Origin: Epiperipatus broadwayi
Taxonomy: Eukaryota; Onychophora; Udeonychophora; Euonychophora; Peripatidae
Length of the DNA stretch: 64,000 nt
Assembly (NCBI GenBank): GCA_028023455.1
Contig: JAQFVV010012477.1
Span: 739,501 to 803,500, forward strand
Reading direction: 5' to 3'
The notes under the pieces were generated by a model. It did not search any database and had not been told where the DNA came from. It saw nothing but the letters and a program-made list of their open reading frames with translations. Below, in pieces: positions 20,851-35,232 of this stretch. The stretch's first letter is position 1; every line of letters begins with the position of its first letter. A program made the translations under genes and the position numbers.

Positions 20851-21359
20851 GTGAAAACCTACACTGATGTAAGATCAGAGAAGTTTTTGAGATACTAAAA
20901 AAAAAAAATCATGTCACCAAATGCATGTAAACTTCTTCTTATTTGGAAACATTTTTTGAAAAACAAATTACTCTGAAGATTCTGAATTTTTTATTTGTTG
21001 TTTATTTTTAATTTTCCAATTTCTTCAATTTTATACACATGCTTTTTCTAGTCGTGGAGTGTTAACAATTATTATAAACACTTTTTACAGTGTCTCTACA
21101 ACTACTTTTATAGACACTGTTTACAGTACCCCTACAATTATATAATATTCATTTCTCAGTTGACAACTTGTGTGATCAAATCTAAAGGTGGAATATCTAA
21201 TTAAAATCTTATATGGAGAAATCTGCAAAATATATCTTTTATATTTGTAATGTGTGAAAACATCCATATATATATATTTAGTGCCCATTTTAAGTAGAGC
21301 TTTAGATATAGCTAGTTTCAAAAAAAAAATTAAATTCATGTTAGTTTATAAAATGTTAT
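20851..21359. other. AT-rich stretch, no recognised gene
   Basis: It contains a short imperfect duplication (CACTTTTTACAGTGTCTCTACAACTACTTTTATAGACACTG, 21080-21120, shown here only as a location) and AT repeats. Nothing else is recognisable. Confidence 0.4.
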
Positions 21360-22839
21360 AGTGGTTATGTAGGTAGGAGAGGTTCAAACATGTTAAATAG
21401 AAGCCTGTAAATATGTTTTAAATATTTTAAAGTCAATTTAATGTAAATTAAATAATAAAAATAATGTAATGTATCATTATTATTATATTTAATTGATACA
21501 ATAATAAAACAATAGGCAAATGTCAGTAATAAATATTATATATAATGTATTTACTATGTTTAAAATAATTATTTGTTTACGTTATTATTCTAAATAATAA
21601 ATAATTTAACATTAGTCTGGAATTTTCTGAAAGTGTCACATGGTTAAATGTGTGAGTGGATGATATGTGAGCTTTCATGTTTGTAGGCAAATAAAAAAAA
21701 CCTTGATTTCTAGATTGTAATAAAATAAGAAAACATTTAAATGTTGCAAAATTAAGTCTAGAAATGATATTTTAAAAAATAATAATTAAAATTATTATGT
21801 TGTATAATTATTATATTTTGCTTAAAAATTAATATTTCAGGTTATTAAAATATTTAAATTGTTTTAATAAAGATATTTAATATTTGAATAAAAGTATTTA
21901 ATATTTAAAATATTAAATAATTCTGATATAATATTTAATAAATGATGAGTCATAGTTTAAAAATATTTTTTTAAAGATAACATTTAATTTTTATGTAAAT
22001 TAGTATGTGATTTAAAAGCAGAATTAACCAATGAGATTACTAGATCAAATCAATATAAAAAGGGTTTTTCGATCAGTCTGGACAGTTAGTAGTATGAAAT
22101 CAATTATTAATATTTTTGTTTTATTTGTCTAATTGTGTAAAAGTTATAATCATTATAATTTTCTATTTAGGGGTTTTTAAAAGCATAATTTAGTAACTAT
22201 TTTTAAAGTAATGCCTGATTAGAAACCAGTTTTCCCTATCAGAAAGTTTTACTTCAAGCTTAATTAGGAACTACAATGATTTTTATGGAAACCAATAGTA
22301 ATTATTTAAGTATTGTTACAATGTGTATCAAACTCTGAGAAGAATTTAACCAGAGTCCTGGTGGAGATTTGAAGATATGTAAGGACTTTAAATTTAATAT
22401 GTTTAATATATTCACAATGAATTGACATTTGTTTTTAGTATATCTCATTTTAATAAATATAATTTTTCAAGAATGTTTAAACCAATATGAAAATAATATT
22501 TGTTAAGAGTAATTCTCATAGTGTTATAAATTTCAAAAGAAGGAAAAGGACAGTTCATATTTTTCATCTAAATTAAAACTCTAGATAAATAATATTTTGG
22601 ACGTGCAGGTACAATTTTTTTTATTATATGGATGCAAATGAAATGCCTTATTTCTAATTTATCTTAAAAGATTAATTTAAATGAATTATATATTTGTGAG
22701 TGATATATTTAAAAGATTAAATTAAAAAAAAAACTTTTAAATTTTAATGCTTTTAAAAAAAGATTTATTTATTACAAAACCAATGAATAAACAGCATGCT
22801 TTAAAATGACTTTCTTTATTTAAAATAAAATAGACTATA

Positions 22840-22985
22840 ATGTGTTGTGCTAATTGCTCTAACAAGCTTTATTGATAAATGCCAGCAAGAGAAAGCATTT
22901 TAAAATCTCTATCTAGAAGTGACACCCTAACTTTAGGCCAATGGTTTCATGCTTTGGCACTCCTCAGTGAGGCACTAGGAAAGTT
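22840..22985 (+). repeat. Dispersed repeat, copy 2
   Basis: Second copy of the repeat at 20313-20460. The ORF 22879-23145 starts inside it and shows no known domain. Confidence 0.5.
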
Positions 22986-25421
22986 TCAGACACTAGATCT
23001 AAAAATACCAACCCAAAGCCAGCATTTGTCTAAAAGTTATCTATCAAGTGAAAAATCTGAAATTTTCAGACATATGATATATGATTTATTTTTATTGACT
23101 ATAATGTATTTTTTTTTTAACATTAGAATTATATTATATTATTAGTGCTTGGATGGAAAGGCTGTAAATTTTATATAAAATGACTAATTGAAATATATGC
23201 ATTAAAAAAAAAGTTTTGAATATTTTAAAAATATCTACCTTTAGTGAATGCCAATATATGTCTGAAGAAAAAAAATGAATTTAATAAATAAACAAATCTT
23301 ATGTTATAAAATATTCTACAAATGTTTACCAATGGAAATATTAATATCACAATATATTTTTGATATAAACAATTGGAATTAATATGAAAAACACACATAT
23401 GTAAGGATGTGTTATTTGATATAAAATGGATTCACAAATGCTTTTACATGAAAATATTAATTATCTGGATAAATATTCAGAGAATAGACTGAATAATATA
23501 TTTATTTTCCAAGGATGAACAATGTTTAGCCTGTATTCTTCAGGATTTTGTTGCGCTATTTATTTGAACATTGGTGGAGGGAGGAGCAAGCAATTTTTAT
23601 TTTTAAAACTTTTTACTAGTATCTTAAAACAGGCAAAACTCACTATATGTATGGTCATCATGTGATGTTTACTAGTATCTTGGTAATGGAAGAAAAAAGC
23701 AAGATGCTAAGGAAAATTGGAAAACAATAAAGACTTTATTTTTATTTTTATTATATTAATTTAGTAATATTATTTTTAAAAAATAATGTTATATTAAGAT
23801 AGATTCATTTTTTATAATAAATAAAAAAATAAGTTTTTTAGAAATTAAATTTTTAGACAGGTAATATATGTTTATAGCTTGTTTGGTAGAACTGTTGTGA
23901 AAAGAAGTGGATCACCATTAATAATTATAATAATTGTTAAAATTGTGGGTAACATTATCTATTTATATGGCATTTTTGATATTTTTTTAAAATATATTTA
24001 ATTAATACTTTATTGTTATTTATTATATTGCTTAAATGTTTAAAAGTTGAATGAATCATTTATATGATTATTAGCATATTTATTTTATAAAGAAAAAGTA
24101 AATGTAAGAGAATACCTTATAAAATATCTAAAGATATTTTTAAATATATTTCCTTATAAGTGCTTGAACATGCGTACATTTTACAACATGATTGAGTTGT
24201 TAATATATTATTGTTATGTATGGGTTTTTTTAAATACATTGGTATTAAAGCACTGATCTCTAAATTATATAATTCTATAATAAATTAATAAATGTATGAT
24301 ACTAGTGAATGTTTTATCAAATATCTTTGTTGTTTTTTAGAAAATTAGTTTGGAAATCATTTTTGTAGTATAACTTGTATTTTTTTGTGATGTTAGCAGA
24401 ATTATTCAGCATGTGGAAGATATAGGATGGCAGTCAGGGAGAGTATTTGTTAAATAAAATCCTATGTGTTAGGGATATTTTAAAAAGGATATTATATGTG
24501 AGCTATATTGTCACAATATGAATTTATTAAATATACAGGTAACAGAGAACTATATAGTAGTTATTCCATGGACAGTTGCATTTTCTTTACAGTCAGTAAG
24601 AGCTGAGATAAAAGCCATGACATGAATTTAAGATGCCTGATAAATACAGATATTTCTTTTTAAGCACTGTATCCATGATGATGTTTATCTTATTTGTTTA
24701 TGTCCCTTACTATAATCACTATCAATAACCACTGGTATCACATTGTAAATGATAGTTTTTTAAAGCTGATAGAGTAATAGCTAAACTGTCAGAAGTTGGA
24801 AATTTGTGTGAAGGCAAGATGAGATAAAAATTTCCTATCACAAATGATATTGAACTATTTACTGTTTGTTATGATAAAAATAGGAGAAAAATGATTTGAT
24901 ATTCCTATAGATATATTTATTAATGTTAGAGAGATCATCAAACTCAAGTATAAATACATATTTAAATTGGATTGAAAGAGAGAGTGATAAAAGTGTGGTT
25001 TTGAATGGTGCAATCAATGTAAAGTATGACAATAAATAAAGTATATCAAGCAACATATTTTATTAGTATAGTTTAAAATATGCTATAAGAAATATGATCT
25101 AATAAAAATAAAGCAAAGCTATGAAATTATAATTTAAATATTTTTATAAGTAATTAATTTTATGAAGAGAGGCATGACTATATTTTTCTTTATTTAAATA
25201 TCTTGTATTAGAATACTAGAGTGTATCAAAAGATTCAGATAATGCTTTGCTGAAATGCAAATAATAATTGAAAATATTACATTTTGTGCTAAGTTTAGAT
25301 ATGTGTGCTTTAATTTAAACTTATACCCAAGAATTGTATAATTATACATATCTTCTTTTGAACTACTATGAAACACAGCATTAAGTTTAGTAAAACATAA
25401 TATTTATAGTTATTATCTTAT

Positions 25422-25577
25422 CACCATAGAGACAATAGAATATTGTTGTACTATTGATAAAAATAGTATATCATTGTTATAATACTGTAGAATTCTATTC
25501 ACCATAGAGACAATAGAATATTGTTGTACTATTGATAAAAATAGTATATCATTGTTATAATACTGTAGAATTCTATT
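25422..25577. repeat. Tandem duplication, 78 bp x 2
   Basis: Two copies, apparently identical by eye, of a 78-bp unit starting CACCATAGAGACAATAG. The identity indicates a recent duplication. Confidence 0.95.
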
Positions 25578-25665
25578 TTCATTTTAGATAGTGAGGATGA
25601 AGGTTATCTTATCTTTATTTACTTAAATCAATTATTTTATATAGCGCGATGTTTTTTATAAACTG

Positions 25666-25915
25666 TAATAGCTAAACAGCATTAAGCTGTTGCACATGCG
25701 CTTTGCAGATTTTAACTATAAATGACTGAATACAAACACTTCAAACACATGATAAAGTCTAAGCTGTTGCACATGCACTTTGCAGATTTTAACTATAAAT
25801 GACTGAATACAAACACTTCAAACATCATGTGTTTGAAGTGTTTGTATTCAGTCATTTATAGTTAAAATCTGCAAAGTGCATGTGCAACAGCTTAATGCTG
25901 TTTAGCTATTACACT
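25666..25915. repeat. Foldback repeat with one duplicated arm
   Basis: The layout is direct arm (25666-25752), partial direct arm (25761-25824) and inverted arm (25825-25915). The arm contains GCTGTTGCACATGC, CTTTGCAGATTTTAAC and GACTGAATACAAACACTTC. The inverted arm pairs almost perfectly with either direct arm. I see no hammerhead core in it. Confidence 0.9.
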
Positions 25916-25956
25916 TTATTTACTTACTATATTCTTGTGTAAATATTTTAAATTTT

Positions 25957-26071
25957 TAATATATAGCGTATATGAGCACAGACTTTTACACAACCCACCA
26001 TTCACTACTCTATCTCATAACACTGATACACCTGAACACATACTATGTCGAAAAGATAAATAATCACCAAT
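25957..26071 (-). repeat. Truncated copy of the hammerhead-carrying repeat
   Basis: It matches the outer part of the repeats at 48239-49302 (TATATGAGCACAGACTTT, GATAAATAATCACCAA). On the minus strand its similarity starts at ATTGGTGATTATTTATC, which is within a base or two of the predicted ribozyme cleavage site in the full copies. Everything on the ribozyme side is absent. Confidence 0.75.
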
Positions 26072-26321
26072 TTAAATTTTTAAATAATTTTTATAATATT
26101 GTAGGTTGTAAATATTTTTTTAAGTTTTATAATTTTATTGTATTATAAACATAATGTTGTTAAACTATAATAAAATTGTTAATGTTTTAAATTACATTGT
26201 TTTTGGGAGTTTGATTTGTCTGAGTAGTTTTCTTTGATTCTTCATACCCATACACATGATCTGTAAAGATTAATGGTTTGAAACCTTACTTGTTTGCACA
26301 TGATTTGTAAAAATTACTTAG

Positions 26322-26423
<102 letters not shown>

Positions 26424-27420
26424 GATTAATAAAAATATATTATTATAATTATTATTATTATAAAAGACAAGAATTCGTGATTTATTTTTAAATGTTCTAA
26501 TACCAATTTGAGATATTTAATATTGCAATTATATCAAAATATATATTCTACAAATGCCACATAACATAGATAAAAGATTGTACAATGTTTTCTCAAAATC
26601 TTATGATTTTATTTGTTTTATTGTTGAACATTAATATTTAAACAGTTGTGCAATGCTAAGAGTCATTAAAGTATTCTAGTTGCTTGTTGTTGTTATTTTT
26701 ATAGTTAGATTTTATCTAAAATCGCACATTATATTTAACTACAGGGTTATTGTGAGAAATGAAACTGAGATATTTTAGAATAATTGTACAGTTGTATAAA
26801 GTGATGATGAATAAGAATTGTCAGTGGATGTTAGATTTTAAATAGTATTTTATAAAGAAATAGTAATTACTTTATTGTATTTCCATAATAAATTTGATAG
26901 ATTGTATGTTAGGATTATTCTATGTGTATTTTTAGGCGTGAGGGTATTACAAGGGAGTTTTTGTTATATTAATTAAGTAGGGATAATATTCTTATGCCAT
27001 TAGCTATGTATCTTTAGAGTGTATCCTCAATGTTTAAGTCATTGTACCATGCCGAATGTCTCGTGTGAAAAGTTTTATAATTGTATTAGTTATTTTAATC
27101 GAACCATATTTTAATTATAATTTATGAGCTAGATGTAACTTAAACTATTAATAAAATAAATGAGCTGAGTATTTAATTTGAACCCTTATTATTTATTGTG
27201 AACATAAGTATTATTACGTTTTAACTGAATTAGTTTGATTATATTTAGTTATGATGAAATATTGATTTTATTAGATATTATAAATTAGTAGTGTATTTTG
27301 AACTAGTCCTAATAGTAATTATCTCTAATAATCATTGATTATGTAACTTGACTGTAGTATATTCTAGTTATCTCGTAGTTAGCCAGAGACATAGTTCATA
27401 CTTTTTAATGAGGGTACAAT

Positions 27421-30005
<2,585 letters not shown>

Positions 30006-30265
30006 TATCAACAAATTAAAAATCTTTCCCCTTTTTCTTTTCAAAAACTTTATTTTTTTATCTCAATACTGAACATATATATATATATACATTTATATAA
30101 TATTGTTGTTGCAGATCCTTGAAAATGACTGTATGAAATAAAAACAGTTAAAATGTTGGAGTTTTGTATTATATAAATATATATATATATATATGTTCAG
30201 TATTGAGATAAAAAAATAAAGTTTTTGAAAAAAAAAAGGAGAAGGATTTTTAATTTGTTGATATT
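30006..30265. repeat. Inverted repeat enclosing a Penelope-type stem-loop
   Basis: The arms at 30006-30090 and 30190-30265 are complementary (ATATCAACAAATTAAAAATC on the left, its inverse on the right). The centre, on the plus strand, reads CCTTGAAAATGACTGTATG, then ACAGTTAAAATGTTGG. The ACTGT/ACAGT stem followed by AAAATGTTGG resembles the CTGATGA-stem-GAAACGTTGG motif common near Penelope-like elements, but with decayed core bases. Confidence 0.7.
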
Positions 30266-30455
30266 ACTTATATATTGTGAGACAAAATTAACTTTATATC
30301 TAACTAATACAAATTATAGTTTTATAAATTAGTTCAGTGACTTGTAATATTTCAATAATAAGTTTCAATCATGCAACAACATGATTAAAAGCCTTTTTCT
30401 TGCCATTTCCTTTAATAGACTAAAAGTAACATTCTTTTTTATTTCATACATCAAA

Positions 30456-30526
30456 TGCGTTGACGGGGAAGCGAACTGGGCCAGCTGCTTGGAAGGCAGC
30501 TATGCTAACCACTAGGCCACCAATGC
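30456..30526 (-). tRNA. tRNA-Gly(TCC)-like sequence, probably a pseudogene or SINE head
   Basis: On the minus strand it starts GCATTGGTGGCCTAGTGGTT, a good box A. The anticodon stem GCTGC/GCAGC encloses loop CTTCCAA (anticodon TCC), and it ends TCAACGCA. The acceptor stem pairs with one mismatch and one G-T. Box B (AGTTCGCTTCC) lacks a base and differs from GGTTCGATTCC, so the T-arm is damaged. It is most likely a tRNA-Gly pseudogene or a tRNA-derived repeat. Confidence 0.6.
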
Positions 30527-33297
30527 TTGACAAAGGTAAGATTCTTTATTTAAGTATTCAACATAAAAACAGATTTAAAAAAAATATAAAAATTATCTTT
30601 ATTATTTTAAATTTTAAAAAAAGGTTTTAATCACTCACATCTATTCAAAATATGAGAAAAGGAACATTATAACATTTACATACTGCTTATATTATTATAT
30701 TTAGACTATAATAAAAAATAAACAGAAACATAATTTATACATGAAAATTATAAAAATTGCTATGGAGTTATGATATTTAATGATAGATGATATACAACAA
30801 TTGAAAAATATCTTAGCTCAAAGTAATATATTATTTGCTAAAGTTAAACTCTTAAACAAAACAAATTTGTTAATCCTCATCTTATAGGTCTATATATTAT
30901 TCTATGAAATTTTTGAGTTTCCAATTCCATCTACTTTGTCAGTTCATAAATATTTATACAATTTCCTTGTGTAACTATTCTATATATTTCTTTTTTTTTT
31001 TTGCTAATTTTTATTGGATGCTCTGCTTTTTGCTATTATACTAATGTCTAAGCTAATATTTATTCTCATAATTTTACTGTGAAATTCCCTTATTATTTTC
31101 ATATCATCTGTGTTGTTTTTTTTTATTTTATTTTCTTATTGCACTGAATGTTCATTATATTTTAAATATTAATTACTTATCTGTTCAAATCTGATATGTG
31201 TATATCACGAAATTCAGCAAATATTATCAATTGCATTCACAATGCACTGCTGATGACTTCTAATGAAGAAACAATACAACTTATAATTCTTTAATCCATT
31301 CTGTGATTCTCTACTTCCAAAAATAGAAAAGTAATTTAAATCATTAACAAATACCATAGCTAGTTTTCCCACTGAATAGAATTTCAGAAATAAATGAAAT
31401 TTGCTAAAGAACTAAAAATATCTGAAAAAATTGCTAAAAATATAAGAAATGGAAAAATTAATATGGTGAATTATATGAATCTATTTCATTATTTTTTCAG
31501 CTACTCAGCACTGCTGCAGCTGTCTAAGCAAATGTTAGATAATGACACCTCTATCTTATCTAACGAAAGATAATTGTTTGTGAAATGTATTAGTAACAAA
31601 TAGATAACAAAAGACTATTCTTAACAAATCTCCATCCAGTGCTACCTATAGATTTATTAAGCATTGTCATCTGGGATTTTTTAGACATTAAAACTTACAT
31701 TATGTGTCATAGTTATGTTGAAGAAAAATAATAGATTGCTAATTTATTAATAGTAATATTTGTGGAGTGTGTATGTGGGGAGAGAGTGAGTCATCTGAGA
31801 AACACATGCATTTCTGTAAAATTGAGTAGGAGATAGATGCATTGATAAAAATAATCTAAAAATATATTTGGCATGGCAATAATATTCAATTTCCACAAAA
31901 AATTAAAATCTTCATTGAGTGAAAGGTGTGAAATGGAAAAAAAAACCCACTGAATTACCAATATCAGGTATTCCAAACGTTTAGCTGTTGTTTGTAGGAT
32001 TTACATATGATGAGAGAAGATAATCTAAGTTATTGTACCCTTAGATGATTATTATATAATGGAGCTGGTAAGAATCAACTAATAAAAAGCAAAAAAAATA
32101 TTATGAGAAATAGATACTTTTTGGAATTAGATGATTAACAAATACATATAAACTTTTTCTGATTAAAAAAGATATCTTAATTGTAGAATAAAATAACAAT
32201 GCCAGAAATTAACTCATATAAAAAGAGTTATTAATTTGGCATGCTTAAATCAATACATTTTCTTACATATCTACTTCTTTATTATAATTTATATAAATAT
32301 ACAACCTCCAATATTAATAAAAATGATTTTTTTTTTACAATGCAAAAGAAATTAACATAGTGCTAACATAACAAACTGTATGTATTTAAAACACATATTT
32401 TTATCATCATTATTGAAAGCTTGTCTTTGTGCGTTCTCATGATTATTTACTTTGAGAAAGATATAACACCTCACAATAAATAACATTTCCTAAATTGAAC
32501 TGTCCATCACACTGGAGAACTTTACATTTGTTTTGACTTTTTACTTTTCTATCAATAGCAGAATTTTTGATAGTGTTGAATTTTCTAACTGTTTATCCAA
32601 AGCATAGTTATTTTATTATCAATAATAGTATGCCATTGATCTTAAGCTCTTGTAAAGTAGACACATTATTTTTGTGGGAAGTGTAAAAAATTAAAGCAAT
32701 CTTTTATAAAGCAAATATTCAATATTCAATGTAGTTTCATCATAAAATGCTTTAGAAAAAATATCCAAATAGTTTCTTCTGACATGCCTGAGCTGCATAA
32801 AATGTGTTGAATCCATGCAGTTTTTATTCCTTTAGGGACAAATTATTGCCTTCGTTTCAACTTGGAGTCTCATCCTTTAAATAGGTTAACCGTACATTGG
32901 TTAATGTGATACATATTTCCTGGGTGGTTAAATAGTTTATTCTTTTTATACATAATCAATTAGGAATACTGATCTTAAAGTTGGATTATTCTAAATAGAA
33001 AAAATATAAATTAAAAATTATTTATTATAAATGTGCATTATTACTAATTTTTGTTTACAATAATATTTTTTTATCTAGTGAAGAAGATCCAATACTATAA
33101 TAAAAAATAATATATTTTTTTTTTGGAAATAATATCAAAAACTTATGTGAAACAATTAAAAGATATACCCAGGCTCCCTATGAAATACTGTGAATATGTC
33201 ATGAAAATAAACTTCAGTTACAAAACATTAAAAGTTCATAATTTGGTCAACAACTATCTAAAATATAACAAATAATTTTAAATTGTATATACATTTT
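30527..33297. other. AT-rich sequence, no recognised feature
   Basis: No ORF with a recognisable domain, no long repeats. Short AT and poly-T runs only. Confidence 0.4.
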
Positions 33298-33975
33298 ATG
33301 AATAATTTTTTGCCAACTGCCTTGAATAATCTCAATTCTACATGTAAACATAATGACAAATTTTATACTAATATAAGAAAATTAAAATATTATATATATA
33401 TATATATTCAAAAAAGTCAATTTGCTGCTGAATATGTAGAATTAAGTTATAGTCATGATTTTATTAAAAAAGTGGTATTTAATAATAATGTTTATAGTCG
33501 TGATTTGGATGATAAGAATTTTGTTGGTAAGGATGATGATTATATGTCTTTACCATTTAAAGCATCAATTTATAATTTGGTTTATAGGAATAGTCATTTG
33601 TTAGGTGGAAAGAAGGTTGCATGGAGGAAAGGTTCTGATTTGAATTCATTACATAATGGTTCAAAGCAGTCTATTGATGGTATTGTTTATAAAATTCCAT
33701 GTAGTTGTAGTAAATTTTATGTAGGCCAGAGTAAATTTAGTCTTAATGAAAGGGTTAAGGTTCATATAAGTAGGTATCTTAACTCAGCTTTATATATTCA
33801 TGAATTGAATACAGGTCATAGAATATTGTTTAAGAATGCTTCGGTTATTTTTTATGAAAAGAATGAGTTAAAAAGAAGAATAAAGGAGACTTTGATGATA
33901 AAACTCCTTGATTCTGAGGCTATCAATCTTATGAAGACTTCTTTTGATATTAAGGGAAGGTGGAGTTTGAAATAA
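33298..33975 (+). CDS. GIY-YIG endonuclease end of a Penelope-like element
   Basis: About 226 codons from ATG 33298 to TAA 33973-33975 (the frame is also open from TTG 33283). Residues 75-115 of the product resemble the connector after the RT. The nuclease starts at GIVYKIPCSCSKFYVGQ (GIY seen as GIVY, YIG as YVG, with the Cys pair typical of Penelope-like elements). It continues with the conserved Arg in LNERVKVHISR, HELNTGH, and Glu in IKETLMIKLL. This domain nicks the target DNA during integration. The RT itself is missing and an (AT)n insertion codes YIYIYI near residue 40, so this is a 5'-truncated copy with an unbroken 3' part. A palindrome with a hammerhead-like core lies 250 bases downstream. 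Confidence 0.8.
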   Translation: MNNFLPTALNNLNSTCKHNDKFYTNIRKLKYYIYIYIQKSQFAAEYVELSYSHDFIKKVVFNNNVYSRDLDDKNFVGKDDDYMSLPFKASIYNLVYRNSHLLGGKKVAWRKGSDLNSLHNGSKQSIDGIVYKIPCSCSKFYVGQSKFSLNERVKVHISRYLNSALYIHELNTGHRILFKNASVIFYEKNELKRRIKETLMIKLLDSEAINLMKTSFDIKGRWSLK

Positions 33976-34226
33976 ATTATGGGAAGGTTTGTTTGTTTGT
34001 ATATATATATATATATTTATATTTAGGTACATACCTACAAATATATATATATATATATATATGTTTGTTTGTATAAATATATATATGTTTTCCTTTAGGT
34101 TGATTTTCACTTGAGAAGGTCTATTTGTAGTAGATGAAACCATGGTTGTGTAAGGATTTTGGTAAAATTTTGAATTTAATCTAGTATTGTATTGTTTTAT
34201 GGTTTTGCATATATATATATATTAAC

Positions 34227-34360
34227 AGTAAATACAATATTATAGTTTAAATTATTTCATAGCACTTTTCGATTACGTGGTAATCCTTGTCAGCTGACGA
34301 GGATTACCACGTAATCGAAAGCACTACAAAATAATTTAAACTATAATATTGCATTTACCT
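34227..34360. repeat. Palindrome with hammerhead-like core, after the GIY-YIG ORF
   Basis: The arms are about 65 bp each, centred on GTCAGCTGAC (34289-34298). On the plus strand CTGACGA (34294-34300) is followed by stem GATTAC/GTAATC with loop CAC and then GAAA (34317-34320), the core order of a hammerhead ribozyme, with one extra G before the stem. On the minus strand the second core reads CTGACAA, one base off. Stem I partners are not present, so this is half of a ribozyme mirrored on itself. Confidence 0.8.
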
Positions 34361-34549
34361 TTAAAATTTATTTATTTATATATATATAAGATTTTATAAT
34401 GGGTACTGTAATTTACATTTAATATAAATATATATATATATATATTCCATTCTTGCTATTAAAAGGTGTGAAGGTTGCCTTGACAGCAGTGAGAAATATT
34501 GATTACTATATTTTACTGTAAATGTTTATGTGGTTACTGGTAGGAACTT

Positions 34550-35232
<683 letters not shown>

